Shown in pieces: positions 63,163 through 64,000 of a DNA stretch of 64,000 nucleotides. The DNA comes from Andreprevotia sp. IGB-42. Lineage in GTDB: Bacteria > Pseudomonadota > Gammaproteobacteria > Burkholderiales > Chitinibacteraceae. Numbering within the stretch: position 1 is the stretch's first letter; each line of letters starts with the position of its first letter. Made by a program: the position numbers and the translations under genes. The stretch covers positions 1-64,000 of the forward strand of contig NZ_WXTX01000015.1 of assembly GCF_009848685.1 (NCBI RefSeq). The letters are read 5' to 3'. The notes beneath the pieces are model-generated. The model was not told the origin of the DNA. It saw only the letters and a list, made by a program, of their open reading frames with translations, and did no database searches.

Positions 63163-64000
63163 TGCGCAGCGCCGTCTTTTTCCTGTTGCTGGTGGCTGCA
63201 TCAGCCGGGGCCATGGCGGCTCCGGCTGATGGGAATGCACGCGTGCAATCGGCGCAGACGCAGGAAGAACTGAAGGCGCTGCACGGCCAGATCGATGACC
63301 TGAAGAAGAAGCTGGCGGCCAACGAATCCAACCGCAAGGAAGCGGCTGATGCGCTGAAGGATTCGGAAAGCGCCATTTCGGATGCCAACCGCGTGCTGGG
63401 CGATCTCACGCAGAAGCGCCAGCTGACCGAGGCCGAACTCGCCAAGCTGGAAGGCGATATCGCGCAGACGCGCATCCATATCCGCGCCAGCCAGCAACGG
63501 CTGGCTGAGCTGCTGAACACGCGCTACCGCGCCGGTGACCTGGAAGCGTGGAAGCTGCTGCTGAACCAGCAGGACCCGAACCAGGTCAGCCGCACGCTGG
63601 GCTACTACCGCTACCTGGTGGATGCACAGCAGCGCTTTGCCGCGCAATTGCAGGGCCAGTTGAACGAGCTGAGCCGCCTGGCCGAGGAAATCCGCGAGCG
63701 CAATGCGCAGCTGAAAGCACTGGCCCGTGCCAAGGCACAGCAGAAAGAAGCGCTGGAAGACCAGCAGCAGGAACATGCATCGCTGGTCAGCCAGCTATCG
63801 CGGCAGATCGACAGCCAGCGCAACGAAATCCAGAAACTGGCGGCAGACGAAAAACGCCTGACGCAGCTGGTAGACCGGCTCAATGCCATCATCAGGGAAC
63901 AGGAACGCCAGCAGGCGCTGGCCCGTGCCCGTGAACAGGCCCGGCAGAAGCAGCTGGCAGCGCAGCAGGCGCGCGCGGCCGCCAAGGCCGCAGCCAAAGC
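63163..64000 (+). CDS. envC: EnvC-like murein hydrolase activator (3' end outside window)
   Basis: The frame is open from GTG 63163 to the right edge; 279 codons are seen. A signal peptide (V-F-F-L-L-L-V-A-A-S-A-G-A-M-A-A) is followed by a long coiled coil (Q-I-D-D-L-K-K-K-L, R-L-T-Q-L-V-D-R-L-N-A-I-I-R-E-Q). This is the N-terminal half of EnvC, which controls amidases at the division septum. The LytM/M23 domain should lie beyond the window. Position after gpmI supports the call. Confidence 0.82.

Overview
The window is one contiguous piece of a high-GC betaproteobacterial chromosome. Gene content and order (yceD-rpmF-plsX-fabHDG-acpP-fabF beside maf, cutA-dsbD-tlpA, pilT/pilU beside yggS-proC-yggT) suggest Neisseriales, near Chromobacteriaceae/Chitinibacteraceae. 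The taxonomic call is inference. I see no tRNA, rRNA, CRISPR array, insertion sequence or integrase.

Bases 1-5270 are accessory, visibly AT-richer than the rest and partly decayed. They form a string of C-terminal toxin fragments, each followed by a small immunity-type gene on the + strand, as in the orphan cassette arrays downstream of CdiA/FhaB/MafB/Rhs-type polymorphic toxin genes. I count four toxin remnants, two of them frameshifted. Toxin 1, a nucleotidyltransferase-like domain, is cut by the window edge. A V-P-D junction motif recurs before three of them. A degraded copy of the 3' end of ribA lies at about 2005-2092, inside the array, while intact ribA begins where the array ends.

Bases 5279-26600 are core genome: ribA, a pabB-pabC folate pair with a small exported protein, a DUF3999/DUF2339 envelope pair, the fatty-acid cluster with its own terminators and hairpins, yceD/rpmF, maf, a tetrapyrrole-methylase-family methyltransferase, murJ, a secreted protein, a LysR regulator, sbcB and a small Arg-rich protein. 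Bases 27096-34832 are a four-gene + strand oxidase island: exported multicopper oxidase, tyrosinase/polyphenol oxidase, a long LodA-like quinoprotein amine/amino-acid oxidase and its LodB-like flavoprotein partner. This is the most unusual metabolic unit in the window.

Bases 34842-46039 (minus strand) are an eleven-gene, mostly overlapping chemosensory operon: soluble MCP with two hairpin tips, triple-CheW scaffold, CheB, HEAT-repeat protein, CheR, CheY-like, CheA, STAS-like protein, second CheY-like, CheC phosphatase and a NarL-type histidine kinase. Then follow ssb with a YajR-type MFS transporter, uvrA, fimV, pilU, pilT, yggS-proC-yggT, fxsA, cutA-dsbD-tlpA, an ArsR regulator with the two-cysteine spacing of persulfide sensors, gpmI, and the start of envC running off the right edge.
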